Shown piece after piece: positions 25,807 through 34,902 of a stretch of 64,000 nucleotides of DNA. The number at the start of each line of letters is the position of its first letter. Positions within the stretch are counted from its first letter, which is position 1. The notes beneath the pieces are model-generated. The model saw only the letters and a list, made by a program, of their open reading frames with translations. It was not told the origin of the DNA and searched no databases. Source of the DNA: an uncultured Isosphaeraceae bacterium. GTDB lineage: Bacteria > Planctomycetota > Planctomycetia > Isosphaerales > Isosphaeraceae. Where the stretch lies: assembly GCA_945957605.1 (NCBI GenBank), contig CAMFLR010000012.1, forward strand, positions 1-64,000. The letters run 5' to 3'. The position numbers and the translations under genes are program-made.

Positions 25807-26772
25807 ATGAACACGTCATGGAAGACGTTTTGCACGGCTTTGACGATCTCGATCTCGCTTCTCTCGCCGGCCCTGGCACAAACGCCCACTGCGGTCAGCG
25901 ATTTTCCCAATACGCCCGAAGGGGCGTACAAGGCGCTCGTTTACGCGATGGCCGCCGGCGACGCGGCGGAACTGCAACGCGTTACGCTCAAAACGCCCGG
26001 CTTGAACCGCCTGCTCGAAACAGCACGTGTGCCCGAGCGTAACCTGCCTGCGCTTCGTGCGCACCTGGTCAAGCGGAACGACGTCCAGCGTCTCGCGGTG
26101 GGCGACACCGTGCGAATGGCCGGCGGTGAGATTTACGCTGTGAAGCAGGCGGACGTTTCGGCAACTCACGCCGTTGTGCGCGATGGCATTTATGGAACGA
26201 TTCCAATCCGCTGCCGCGTCGAAGCTGGGCGGTGGAAGGTCGACGCACGGTTGATCGCCGCAAACCGCACAGTAGCGGGAGTGACCGAGGCGACCGGATC
26301 GAACAAGCAGCCGCATCGCGATGTTTTGATGCCAGGCCCGCTGACCGGCCCGGCGTATCCCAACACGGCCGAAGGGGCCTGCCGCACATTCCTGCTCGCC
26401 TATCTCACCGCCGACGCCCCCAATCTGCACGCCGTTGCCATACCCGCGAGCGGATTCGAACTGTTGCTCAAACGGTCGCCATGCAGCTACGACCAGGCGG
26501 CGAAGTTCCAGTCGGAACTCGATCACCGCACGTTCAAGGTTCTCAAGGCGGGTGAGACGATCGTCGTCAATGGTCGGAAGATGACGATTGGTGCCAAGGA
26601 CGTGACACCAACCCGCGCCCTGATTTCGGTCGACCTTCCCGGCTTCCTGCCGCTGCCGTGCGAGTTTGTCGCCGGCAAGTGGTGGGTTGATCCACGACCG
26701 ATGCTGATCTCGCTCCAGTCTGAGGAAAAAGCAAAAATCGCCGAAAAGCCAAAGGCAACGGCGGTTCGATAA
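25807..26772 (+). CDS. Exported protein with two tandem homologous domains
   Basis: This 321-residue protein carries a signal peptide (about residues 1-24, ending LAQ). Two copies of an approximately 115-residue domain follow (about 35-155 and 180-310): FPNTPEGAYKALVYAMAAGD... and YPNTAEGACRTFLLAYLTAD..., each ending in a (W/R)KVD or WWVDPR strand. The domain resembles nuclear-transport-factor-like folds in layout only; I recognise no family. The start at 25807 follows the preceding stop by 2 bp. Confidence 0.7.
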   Translation: MNTSWKTFCTALTISISLLSPALAQTPTAVSDFPNTPEGAYKALVYAMAAGDAAELQRVTLKTPGLNRLLETARVPERNLPALRAHLVKRNDVQRLAVGDTVRMAGGEIYAVKQADVSATHAVVRDGIYGTIPIRCRVEAGRWKVDARLIAANRTVAGVTEATGSNKQPHRDVLMPGPLTGPAYPNTAEGACRTFLLAYLTADAPNLHAVAIPASGFELLLKRSPCSYDQAAKFQSELDHRTFKVLKAGETIVVNGRKMTIGAKDVTPTRALISVDLPGFLPLPCEFVAGKWWVDPRPMLISLQSEEKAKIAEKPKATAVR

Positions 26773-27018
26773 GTTCTCGGGGTGCCATGCTTCCGCGGAA
26801 CGCGTAAGCATGCGATGCTCTAAGGGTGCCTCGGGCAGAATGCCCCAGTTCCCAACGAATTCTTCGCTGCCTTTGCTACCTTATGTTCAAAACTCAATAA
26901 ATGATTTGGAAGGCAGTGCATTCTGTCATTTGATTGAAGAGATTTTGAACATAAGCAAGCGAAGGTAGCGAAGAACGCAATTTCTCCTATGCAGTGCAAC
27001 TTTCGTGCGGGCTGAGTA
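26773..27018. repeat. Composite intergenic repeat region with an inverted pair
   Basis: This intergenic stretch between convergent genes contains GGTGCCATGCTTCC and AAGCATGCGATGC, then TCGGGCAGAATGCCCC (the palindrome of the element at 31-113). An inverted pair follows: left arm 26860-26892 (TTCTTCGCTGCCTTTGC...GTTCAAAA) and right arm 26943-26975 (TTTTGAACATAAGCAAGC...GAAGAA), about 28 of 33 positions complementary. A single-arm relative occurs at 59050-59080. Confidence 0.65.
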
Positions 27019-28752
27019 TTACTTGCTGTACAAACGCGAAACAAAGCTCGCGAGCGCTCTGAGCCAGACGCCAACGGCAACAGCACCAGGATCGGGATTT
27101 CCGAGAGCGCGTTCACCGAGATAGCTTGATCGTCCGCGCCTGGGGATGAGGTCGGAAGTCGCTTCAGCACCCTGTTCGGCGGCGGTGGCCGCTTCGTTGA
27201 GCGCGGCCGCGAGAGGTCTGTTCTGGCGAACGGCTGCCGAGAAGGCGTCGGACGCAGGGACGAGGGCATCGAGCATCGTGCGCTCGCCAACGCTCGCACC
27301 GCCGATCTGGCCAATGTGCGCGATGCCCTTCGCAAACGCATCGGCCCATCCCGCGAGATTTGCGCCGGCCGAGCCGCTCGTTTTGAGCGAGTCGCCCGCA
27401 GCCAGGAAGAGCATGGCGTATAGCGGTCCCGACGTGCCGCCGAGCGCCCTTTGCAGTGTCACGCCGATGTCACGCAGAGTGGTGGCGGGATCGTCGAGCG
27501 GATAGCCCGGAATGTCCGCTACCACCGCATTCGCCCCGCGCGCCAGGCTGATGCCGAGATCGCCGTCGCCGACAACCTGGTCGAGTTCGGTGAGGCGTTC
27601 GGTCGCCGCGATGAGTGCTGATGCAACGGCGCGAATCGCCTCGCCCGTTGCGCGGCCGAGCGCGGTTGTGGGAGCAAGCGGGGGAGGGGGAATCACGGGA
27701 TTCGCCGAGGCGTTGGGCCACAATGTCGGCTGGTTATCGCGCGGGTGATTCGCGGCGTTGGGCCAGGCGGGGGCGGTGGTCGCTTCGTCGAGATGGTCGA
27801 GCCGTTCGTTGTTCACGCTCATCACTGACAGCGAAATACCCGCCATCTCGAGCGCGGAGAGGAACGTGCCGATGTAAACGCGCTCGACGTTCATGTCGCG
27901 CGCTTCGAGAAACGCGATCGCCTCGCGCGCGGCAATTGCCAGCTCCATCGTCGGCGTCGCGCCGAGGTTGTTCACGAGCAATACGACACGGCAACCGGAG
28001 GGAGGTTGCAACCGCACGAGAATGGCTTTGAGGAGCGTATCGACAAGCGTATCGGCGGGGGCGATTTTCGCCTTGCGCACGCCTGGCTCGCCATGAATGC
28101 CGAGGCCAAGCTCGACCTCGTCTTCCGCCAGACTAAAGCCCGGCTTGCCCGCGGCGGGGACGGTGCAGGGGGAGAGAGCAACGCCCATTGTGGCGACCGA
28201 GTCGGCCGCGGCCTGCGCTTCGGCCGCGACTTCCGCGAGACTTCGGCCCGCTTCGGCTGCTGCGCCCGCGACCTTGTGCACCAAAATCGTGCCGGCGAGC
28301 CCACGTGCTCCGGCGAGGCTTGTGGAACCGACGAGTGCGGCATCGTCAGCGACGATCACCATCTCGACCGGAATCCCTTTCGCTTTCGCCAGCTCGGCAG
28401 CAAGGCCGAAGTTCAAGCGATCGCCGGTGTAATTCTTGACGATCAAAAGAGCACCGGCGGGTCCCGAAACGGCTTCGATGGCGGCGAGCACCGCGTCGGG
28501 ACTGGGTGATGTGAAGACATCACCGGCAACGGCGGCTGAGAGCATTCCGTGTCCGACGTATCCCGCGTGCGCCGGCTCGTGACCGCTGCCGCCGCCCGAA
28601 ATGACCGCGACCTTTCGAGATGCAACCGGCGGCGTATCGGCCCGGACGATCACCGTGTGCCCCGCCAGTCGCTTCAGGCCAGGATAGGCGGACGCCAGGC
28701 CCTGGACCATCTCTTCGACAACCGCATCGGGCCGGTTGATCAGCTTTTTCAT
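27019..28752 (-). CDS. Dihydroxyacetone kinase, DhaK-DhaL fused
   Basis: This 577-residue, ATP-type single-chain dihydroxyacetone kinase phosphorylates dihydroxyacetone in glycerol or triose metabolism. The DhaK part (about residues 1-335) has GGGSGHEPAHAGYVGHGML (residues 53-71) and GIHGEPG (about 215-221), which includes the histidine that forms the covalent substrate adduct. The DhaL part (about 360-577) has GDGDLGISLARGANAV with the Mg-binding acidic residues. The start at 28752 (MKKLINRPD) has GAGG nine bases upstream; an in-frame ATG at 28767 lacks one. It is convergent with 25807-26772. Confidence 0.9.
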   Translation of the reverse strand: MKKLINRPDAVVEEMVQGLASAYPGLKRLAGHTVIVRADTPPVASRKVAVISGGGSGHEPAHAGYVGHGMLSAAVAGDVFTSPSPDAVLAAIEAVSGPAGALLIVKNYTGDRLNFGLAAELAKAKGIPVEMVIVADDAALVGSTSLAGARGLAGTILVHKVAGAAAEAGRSLAEVAAEAQAAADSVATMGVALSPCTVPAAGKPGFSLAEDEVELGLGIHGEPGVRKAKIAPADTLVDTLLKAILVRLQPPSGCRVVLLVNNLGATPTMELAIAAREAIAFLEARDMNVERVYIGTFLSALEMAGISLSVMSVNNERLDHLDEATTAPAWPNAANHPRDNQPTLWPNASANPVIPPPPLAPTTALGRATGEAIRAVASALIAATERLTELDQVVGDGDLGISLARGANAVVADIPGYPLDDPATTLRDIGVTLQRALGGTSGPLYAMLFLAAGDSLKTSGSAGANLAGWADAFAKGIAHIGQIGGASVGERTMLDALVPASDAFSAAVRQNRPLAAALNEAATAAEQGAEATSDLIPRRGRSSYLGERALGNPDPGAVAVGVWLRALASFVSRLYSK

Positions 28753-28854
28753 CGAGCCAAACCTCATCGCGTGATTCTTACACGTTCGCGATGATCAGTC
28801 TGGGTTTTACCCGCCTCGTCCGCAAGAGGCCAGTCTCATATTCAACGATGAAAC

Positions 28855-30009
28855 TTAGTGAATAACAACAAAAGATCCGTCCTTGCGAGCGACGGCCGCA
28901 GGCAAACTCCAGACAGGAATCGCACGATCGACGCGGCCCTTCGCGACAGTCGGCTTACCGGCAGCGTCGTAAACCTGCCAGGCGAGCGCCCCGCCCCGCT
29001 GCCAGCCGGTCCCCTCGGCCCAGGCGAGGAGCGTGAGTCCGCTGGGAGTCGCCGCGAGGGAAGGATGCTTGCGCTCGACACCACGTCCGGCCGCGGCAGC
29101 AGGCTTTTCGCCCCTGGTTGGATGCGAGAAGTAAATCTGTCCGGCGGTTTCCCAGGCGGCGAGCAAGCCGGCAGGACTTTCGACGAGCGACATGCTGCTC
29201 ATCGGGCAGGCGTTGATCTTCCAGGGATGCACGTCGGCGCCGCGGAACGATGCTCCGCTATTGCTGCTCGAAACCAGAACCAGGTCGCGCTCGGTGCCGT
29301 TGTTTCGCGCCGAGCGGTAAATGATGTGAAGCGTTCCTTGAGGATCCACCAGCGCCTTTGTGCCGCAGCAAGCGCAGGCACCCGTCGGTTCGTCGTAGGC
29401 CGCTTTCTCGGGGGCGAAGGTGGCGCCGTCGTCATTCGAAATCGCGAGCCACAATTTGCGGTAAGCTTCGCCCGGCGGTGAGCCGGCTCCCCGGCCATGC
29501 CAGGCGGCGAAGACGTTTCCTTTTGCGTCGGCTGCGATGGTGCCGCCGCCGTCGAGTGCTTCGCTCGTGTTCATCAAATTGCGCTGGGGATCAAACGCCG
29601 TCGCACCGGGCTTCAAACGCGAGTAGAAGAGTTGCGAAGGGTTGCTCTGCGAAACGAACGGGCCATTCCAGACGATGTGCACGAAACCATCGCGACCAAG
29701 CGCAAGCTGGCCGCCTCGAATCGAGCCGATCGCAACCGCTGTGGCCGGTGTGCTGTTGACCCGCAATGGGGCGCTGAAATCATCTTTGCCTGCGGATTGC
29801 TTGACGTAGAAAAGATCGCCGTGCCCTGGGTCGCCTTTGAAGTAAATCAGGTGCAGCGTGCCAGTCTGATCAACAACCGCCTGCGGTTGAATGCCGCCGT
29901 TGGGTGTGGAAATCACATCAACGCGCGGAACAGAGGGCTCATCGGCGCGCGAAGTGAGCGCTGCGACGAGAACGATTCCGGAAAGGACGACTCGTCGAAC
30001 AGCGCTCAT
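28855..30009 (-). CDS. Exported BNR/sialidase-fold protein
   Basis: This 384-residue protein has a signal peptide (about residues 1-23, SRA) and beta-propeller-type repeats: LHLIYFKGDPGHGDLFYVKQS, VHIVWNGPF, SNDDGATFAPEK, LHIIYRSARNNGTERDLVLVSSSNSGASFRG. These Asp-box-like motifs mark the BNR/exo-sialidase fold. Catalytic arginine triads of true sialidases are not evident, so enzymatic activity is uncertain. Cysteines cluster at GACACCGTK. The start at 30009 is preferred over the longer frame (to 30159), which lies in the NapHG gene. It is the last gene of a four-gene operon (29-bp gap). Confidence 0.75.
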   Translation of the reverse strand: MSAVRRVVLSGIVLVAALTSRADEPSVPRVDVISTPNGGIQPQAVVDQTGTLHLIYFKGDPGHGDLFYVKQSAGKDDFSAPLRVNSTPATAVAIGSIRGGQLALGRDGFVHIVWNGPFVSQSNPSQLFYSRLKPGATAFDPQRNLMNTSEALDGGGTIAADAKGNVFAAWHGRGAGSPPGEAYRKLWLAISNDDGATFAPEKAAYDEPTGACACCGTKALVDPQGTLHIIYRSARNNGTERDLVLVSSSNSGASFRGADVHPWKINACPMSSMSLVESPAGLLAAWETAGQIYFSHPTRGEKPAAAAGRGVERKHPSLAATPSGLTLLAWAEGTGWQRGGALAWQVYDAAGKPTVAKGRVDRAIPVWSLPAAVARKDGSFVVIH

Positions 30010-30038
30010 GTTCGGCTCTCTCGAATTGTTGGTGGCGA

Positions 30039-31823
30039 TCAGACCGAAACGAGGTCCTGCGCGTTTTCCTCGACCAACCCCAGCAAGAGCGAGCGATTCT
30101 TGTCGCGCGACTCGCCGATTGCGGTCACGTAAACGGCCGGGTCGTCTTTCACCGGGCATTCATGTTCACAAATGCCGCAGCCGATGCATTTGACCGGGTC
30201 GATGAACGGCCGCTTGAGCTGCAGGGTCGCACCCCAGCGGTCGGTCACCTCGACGTTGCGGGTGAAGATCGCCTTCGGGCTGACCGGGCAAACTTCTTCG
30301 CAAACCACGCACGACGTATCCATCGCCCACGGCAAGCAACGTCCCTGGTTGTAGAACGCGGTGCCGGTCTTGACCGGTCCCTTGCTCTCGAACGGGCCGA
30401 CGCCGAGCTTCTCGGCGATCGAGATTTCGCGGATCGCACCGGTCGGGCAAACCTGCGAGCAGAGCGTGCAGTTCAGCTCGCACCAGCCCATCTTCGAGAT
30501 CATGATGGGCGTCCAGAGCCCTTCAAGACCTGCTTCGAACAAGGCCGGCTGGAGCACGTTGGTCGGGCAGACGCGGATGCACTGGTCGCACTTGATGCAG
30601 CGGCGGAGGAATTCGTCTTCCGCCACCGATCCCGGCGGACGAATCACCGCGCGATTGAAGTTCTTCTTCACCGCGCCCGAAAGGCGGGTCATCGGGAAGA
30701 ACATCAGGCCGAAAATGCCTGCCAGCATGAGCTGACGGCGACCGATTTCGGGATAGGTGATTTCGCTCGCCTTGCGGGGCAGGAAGCGGAACGTGAGAGC
30801 GTCGTGCGGGCACTCTTCGATGCAGTTCAAGCAAACGAAGCATTCACTCTTGCGCAGATCTTTATGCGGGTCGGACGCCCCTTCGCAGCTCTTCAAGCAA
30901 AGGTCGCAATCGGTGCAGCGCACCGGGTCGCGGTCGATTCGCCAGAGCGCGAACCGGCTGAAGACGCCGAGCAAGGCACCGAGCGGACAGATCGCCCGGC
31001 AGAAGAAGCGCGGGATGAACCAGTTGGCGACGAGGAAGCCGATGAAAATCAGGCCTACGACCCACGCCTGCCAGTATTCACGCGGCTCGGTGTAAATTCC
31101 TTCCGACGCCATGTGCACAGTGGGCAGAACGCTCGTCGTCATCGATCGCACAGTCAGCGCGATCGGGTCTAGCAGGCCGATTTGCAGTGTGCTCTTCTTC
31201 GCCTTGTGTTCCTCGGCCGCTGCGCCAATCCCCTGGCCAATCGCACCAAAAACGCGGTCGGGACCGCTGCGTTCGAGCAGCGTGAAGCCTTGGGGAATGG
31301 GGGTCGACGGGGCAACCTTCCACGGTTCCCGTTTGCCGTTGGCATCGACGATCCAGCGCGAGCCGTCGACAACCTTGGGCATCTGTCCGTTATATGCCGA
31401 TATGATCTTGCCTGGTGAATCCCAGGCGGTGGGAATCATCCAGAGCGCGGCCATCGCCAGCATGGCGGCGAGGATGTAATACTTGATCGCGTAGATCTTT
31501 TTATATCGGTTGATTTCGATGAGCTGCTTCGTGTTGCGGCGATTGCCGATCCAGCCGAAGAAGTGGTGCAGGATGCCGAACGGGCACATCCAGTTACACC
31601 AGACGCGCCCGAGCATCATCGTGATGGCGATGATTACGAGGCCCCACACGAGATTGCGATAGATCGTGTGCGTGGTGAGCGCGGTGGAAACGGCGACGAG
31701 CGGGGTCGCTTCGAGGAAAATCGACACAGGCCACCCTTTGAGGTAGCGCAGGTCGGTAATCACAAGGAAAAACAGAAAGAGCCCGAGGAATAGAACCTCG
31801 TAAGCTCGGCGAATCTTGACCAT
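30039..31823 (-). CDS. NapH-NapG-like fused polyferredoxin
   Basis: This 594-residue protein joins two known partners. Residues about 1-345 are NapH-like: four or five membrane spans, two CxxxCP loops (CNWMCP near 80, CRAICP near 278) and two 4Fe-4S motifs (CTDCDLCLKSC, CFVCLNCIEECP). At about 358-380 an internal twin-arginine segment (GRRQLMLAGIFGL) leads into a NapG-like part (about 380-590) with RPPGSVAEDEF..CIKCDQCIRVCP and further CxxCxxC...C motifs (CELNCTLCSQVCP, CVVCEEVCP, CIGCGICEHECP). In Nap systems NapH and NapG pass electrons from quinol to a periplasmic acceptor; the fusion would place both halves in one membrane complex. No napA, napB or napC is present here. It lies between DUF362 and BNR genes, 96 and 29 bp apart. 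Confidence 0.85.
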   Translation of the reverse strand: MVKIRRAYEVLFLGLFLFFLVITDLRYLKGWPVSIFLEATPLVAVSTALTTHTIYRNLVWGLVIIAITMMLGRVWCNWMCPFGILHHFFGWIGNRRNTKQLIEINRYKKIYAIKYYILAAMLAMAALWMIPTAWDSPGKIISAYNGQMPKVVDGSRWIVDANGKREPWKVAPSTPIPQGFTLLERSGPDRVFGAIGQGIGAAAEEHKAKKSTLQIGLLDPIALTVRSMTTSVLPTVHMASEGIYTEPREYWQAWVVGLIFIGFLVANWFIPRFFCRAICPLGALLGVFSRFALWRIDRDPVRCTDCDLCLKSCEGASDPHKDLRKSECFVCLNCIEECPHDALTFRFLPRKASEITYPEIGRRQLMLAGIFGLMFFPMTRLSGAVKKNFNRAVIRPPGSVAEDEFLRRCIKCDQCIRVCPTNVLQPALFEAGLEGLWTPIMISKMGWCELNCTLCSQVCPTGAIREISIAEKLGVGPFESKGPVKTGTAFYNQGRCLPWAMDTSCVVCEEVCPVSPKAIFTRNVEVTDRWGATLQLKRPFIDPVKCIGCGICEHECPVKDDPAVYVTAIGESRDKNRSLLLGLVEENAQDLVSV

Positions 31824-31919
31824 CGGTCCTGGTCCTCGTTATGAGGTCGGGTTGCGATTCAAGCCGGGAAGGACCTCACTGGCCCACGGATTTCCGCTGC
31901 AAAAAGAGGCGAACAAGGC

Positions 31920-33020
31920 TTATGCCAGGTTGACTTCTTTGGTCCACTGGGGACGCCAGTCGTTACCCAGGCCGCGCTGGATGATCTTGTCGAGATAGAT
32001 GATCTCGTGCCGCTGCTTGTCGAGCAAGCGGGTGACGCACCAGCTATCGACGGCCGTGCCCTCAGTGCCGACGACGATCGTGTCGGACTGCTTCACGTCG
32101 TTCAGGCTACCGCCGGTTGGTCCGTTACGCATCAGGAGCTTGCGGCCGTCGGCGATGACGAGCGTCGGCTTGATCATCAACGCGAAGTCGGAAATGATGC
32201 CGTGGATATTTTGATGGAACTGGTTGCGGGGGTTGCCCAGCAGGCCGTACCAGTTCTTCATCGTGACCGTGGCCTTGCACAGGTTGTGGTCTTTGACGGG
32301 TGAGATGCCGATGACCTTCGTCGCCTCGCGGAAGGGGCGATAGAACATCCGCCAGGTGCCGGTGATCGTTTCGCCGCCGACATACAGCTGCTCGAAGTAG
32401 CTGTCTTGCGGCATCATCAGCTCGGCGCCGGCTTTGAGCGCTGCGTCGCCGACTTTGGTTTTGAAGAAGCAGCTTTCGGGGTTGTTGATCGGGTTGTCGG
32501 CGACGATCACCTTGCGGGCACCGGCGTCTTTGCAGAGCTTCACCACGGCCGCGAGGGTATCGGGCTGGGTGGTGGCGGCGAGGTCGGGATTCTTGTCGAA
32601 CGCGACGTTCGGCTTGATGACGACGACGTCGCCTTTCTTGATGAATTTCTCGACGCCACCCATCTCGGTGAGCGCGGCCTTCACCATGTCGAAGGCCTGC
32701 TTTTCGCGAACTTCCATGTCGTGTTCGCGGTTGTCAGTCGACGGCTTGGGAGTCGAGCGGACGACCACGACTGACGGAGTGCTCGATGGCAGGTCCTTGA
32801 TCGCGAAGCTGGGCAGCCGCACGGGCGGCGGCGGCTTGACGCCTTCCATGCCCCACTGGTCGCGGAGCAGGAGGCCGGCACCAACGGCCGCGCCGGCCAC
32901 GGCCGCATATCCGCCAACCTGGGTGGCAAACTGGCGCCGCGAGAACATTTCATCAGCGGGGTTTACGCCGCCGAGACGTTCGAGATTTTTCTGCTGGGTA
33001 CGGGTCAGCTTTTCGCTCAT
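31920..33020 (-). CDS. Tat-exported DUF362-family protein
   Basis: This 366-residue protein carries a twin-arginine signal (SRRQFATQVGGYAAVAG, S27-R28-R29) and a hydrophobic stretch after it. The body (about residues 65-360) belongs to the DUF362 family (GGVEKFIKKGDVVVIKPN, TQPDTLAAVVKLCKDAGARKVIVADNP, IGISPVKDHNLCKATVTMKNWYGLLG). The family is often associated with iron-sulfur or ferredoxin proteins; its chemistry is not settled. It is exported, matching the extracytoplasmic half of the NapHG fusion downstream. Confidence 0.85.
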   Translation of the reverse strand: MSEKLTRTQQKNLERLGGVNPADEMFSRRQFATQVGGYAAVAGAAVGAGLLLRDQWGMEGVKPPPPVRLPSFAIKDLPSSTPSVVVVRSTPKPSTDNREHDMEVREKQAFDMVKAALTEMGGVEKFIKKGDVVVIKPNVAFDKNPDLAATTQPDTLAAVVKLCKDAGARKVIVADNPINNPESCFFKTKVGDAALKAGAELMMPQDSYFEQLYVGGETITGTWRMFYRPFREATKVIGISPVKDHNLCKATVTMKNWYGLLGNPRNQFHQNIHGIISDFALMIKPTLVIADGRKLLMRNGPTGGSLNDVKQSDTIVVGTEGTAVDSWCVTRLLDKQRHEIIYLDKIIQRGLGNDWRPQWTKEVNLA

Positions 33021-33093
33021 CGCGGGCCTCGCAGTCGGGACTGGTGCGGGAGCCGTCGGGCTTGGTAGGAGAAGAGTGCGAAGCGGCGCCGGA

Positions 33094-34902
33094 TCAATTC
33101 TCGGCGCCTTCCTCGGCTTTGGGTTTCTTGTCGTCGCCGGCCGGCTTTTTCAGGTCCGACTCAATCGGCGGGAGGGAGGCAGGGACAGCTTTGACGAAGC
33201 CAGTGGCGAATTTTTCGGTCGAGACGGGATCGGTCCCGCCGTTCGCTCCGCCAATCGTATTGCCGCGCCGGAAGATCGCGTCGACAAGCCCGGTGTTCGT
33301 ACCGATGACGAACTGATCGGCCCCTTCGACGGTCGGCGTCTTGATCGTTGCGCCGTCTTTTTTGGCGGTCGATACGTAGAGGTCAAAAACCGCCTTGGCC
33401 GCTTCGGGCGTCGGGTAAGGACGAACGAAGCCCTGCCAACTGACCTCAACGTCTTTCCCGTCCTTCTTCGTTACTTCCTTATAATCGGCCATGAAGACGT
33501 CGGACAGGAAGCTATATCCGAAAACGTCCTGAGCCACGTACTTCGGCGCAGAGCGACCTTGGCCGGCAGGCAGCAGGTTGAACAGCAAATCGGGTGACGA
33601 GAACGCCACCCCACCGCTCGCTTCGGCATTCGTCTTCTGCTTGGCGACGACCTTCTTCGCCAGCTCGAGCGCGAAGCTGCCGAACTTGGCGTCGTTGTTG
33701 GTCGAGACGATTTGCGTGTAATAGGGGCCCGCGTAGAAGAGGGTCGAACCGGCGGCTTCGTACCCTTCGGTTCCCACCGGAACGAGCTTCGCCCCTTCAG
33801 GCTTTTCCGAGCCGTACTTGCCAAGCGCCTTGAGCGGATTGGCCATCTCGAAGATGTAGATCTGGATCTCGTTCGAGTCGTCGCCGATCGGGTGATAATA
33901 CGTGTAGGCCATCCCCTTCACGTCGTACTGGATGAAGCTCTCAGCGCGGCCGTCGATCTTCTCGAACAGGTTCTCGGCGTTGAAGGTTTCAAGGTGCTTC
34001 GCGCCCGACTTGCCGACTTCCCAGCCGGCCGGAATATCGGCGAGCGGCAGCATGAGCGCGATCTTCTTTTGCGGCTCGGGAACCGAGGCGATTTCGCCGT
34101 CGACAACCGATTGTGGCAAGGCGCCTGGGTTGGTGGGAGCGGCGGCAGGTTGGGCGACAACGGCCGGCGCGGCGACGTTAGGCTGAGCCGGCGCGGGAAC
34201 GTTGTTCATGGCTGGCGGAATGTTGGCGGCGACGGCCGCCCCGCGGATGTCGACCGGCGGCGCGGTGAAGTCCATCAATTGCTGCGGGCCATCGACACCA
34301 ACCGACTTCCGCACGCCTGCAAGCCGTTCGAGCACTTCGGGAACTGCGGCAGCGACCGTGGCCGAGCTACCCGAAACGGAGCGAAGCTTGAGCATCGCCT
34401 CGTCGAGCTTCTTGACGTTGTTCACGAGGTCCTTGCGGATCTCGCCGAGCTCGACTTCCTTCTTCTGTACTGCGCGGTCGGCGGCTTCAAGAGTCTCAAA
34501 TCCACGGCCCTGTTCCAGGACCGACCAGGTCTTATTGGGGTCGAATTCGTAGCGGTTCCTGTCGTAATGCAGGCTCTGGTTGATGAACCCGGCGAAAATT
34601 GCCGGAATGCCCATGCAGAGACCCATACCGCAGCAAATCGACCAGAATTCGGGGCGCTGATAGGTTCGGCCGCGACGGGCTGCGAACCAGTCGAGCCGGC
34701 CGAGGACTGCGAACGCGAGCGGCGTGGTTGCCACTGCGATCAGTGCGGCGGTCAAGGCATAACCCTTCACTGGGTCGTCGGCCATTTTGGTCCAGACGGC
34801 CTTGAAGGCGAAAGGAATGCCTGCAAGTAAGATGATCGCAGCCAGCACGGCCGCGCCACGAACAGGGTCGGATCGGAGTGATTCGACGATCTTCTTGGCC
34901 AC
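33094..34902 (-). CDS. Membrane protein with large soluble domain
   Basis: This 602-residue protein uses a GTG start with GGAGG seven bases upstream. Three membrane spans cover about residues 15-35, 47-68 and 83-105. A coiled-coil segment (about 130-180) is followed by a Pro/Ala linker (about 215-260) and a large alpha/beta soluble region (270-600). No enzyme motif is recognised. It is the first gene of the probable operon with DUF362 (73-bp gap), NapHG and BNR, and may be a structural or assembly partner. Confidence 0.7.
   Translation of the reverse strand: MAKKIVESLRSDPVRGAAVLAAIILLAGIPFAFKAVWTKMADDPVKGYALTAALIAVATTPLAFAVLGRLDWFAARRGRTYQRPEFWSICCGMGLCMGIPAIFAGFINQSLHYDRNRYEFDPNKTWSVLEQGRGFETLEAADRAVQKKEVELGEIRKDLVNNVKKLDEAMLKLRSVSGSSATVAAAVPEVLERLAGVRKSVGVDGPQQLMDFTAPPVDIRGAAVAANIPPAMNNVPAPAQPNVAAPAVVAQPAAAPTNPGALPQSVVDGEIASVPEPQKKIALMLPLADIPAGWEVGKSGAKHLETFNAENLFEKIDGRAESFIQYDVKGMAYTYYHPIGDDSNEIQIYIFEMANPLKALGKYGSEKPEGAKLVPVGTEGYEAAGSTLFYAGPYYTQIVSTNNDAKFGSFALELAKKVVAKQKTNAEASGGVAFSSPDLLFNLLPAGQGRSAPKYVAQDVFGYSFLSDVFMADYKEVTKKDGKDVEVSWQGFVRPYPTPEAAKAVFDLYVSTAKKDGATIKTPTVEGADQFVIGTNTGLVDAIFRRGNTIGGANGGTDPVSTEKFATGFVKAVPASLPPIESDLKKPAGDDKKPKAEEGAEN

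Noticed and set aside
26820-27341. 173-codon minus-strand frame
   Set aside because: It overlaps the dihydroxyacetone kinase gene and the intergenic repeats; its sequence is low in structure and rich in repeat-derived residues.
28855-30009. Classical sialidase enzyme
   Set aside because: The BNR/Asp-box repeats are visible but I could not find the catalytic Arg triad and Tyr/Glu pair, so only the fold is claimed.
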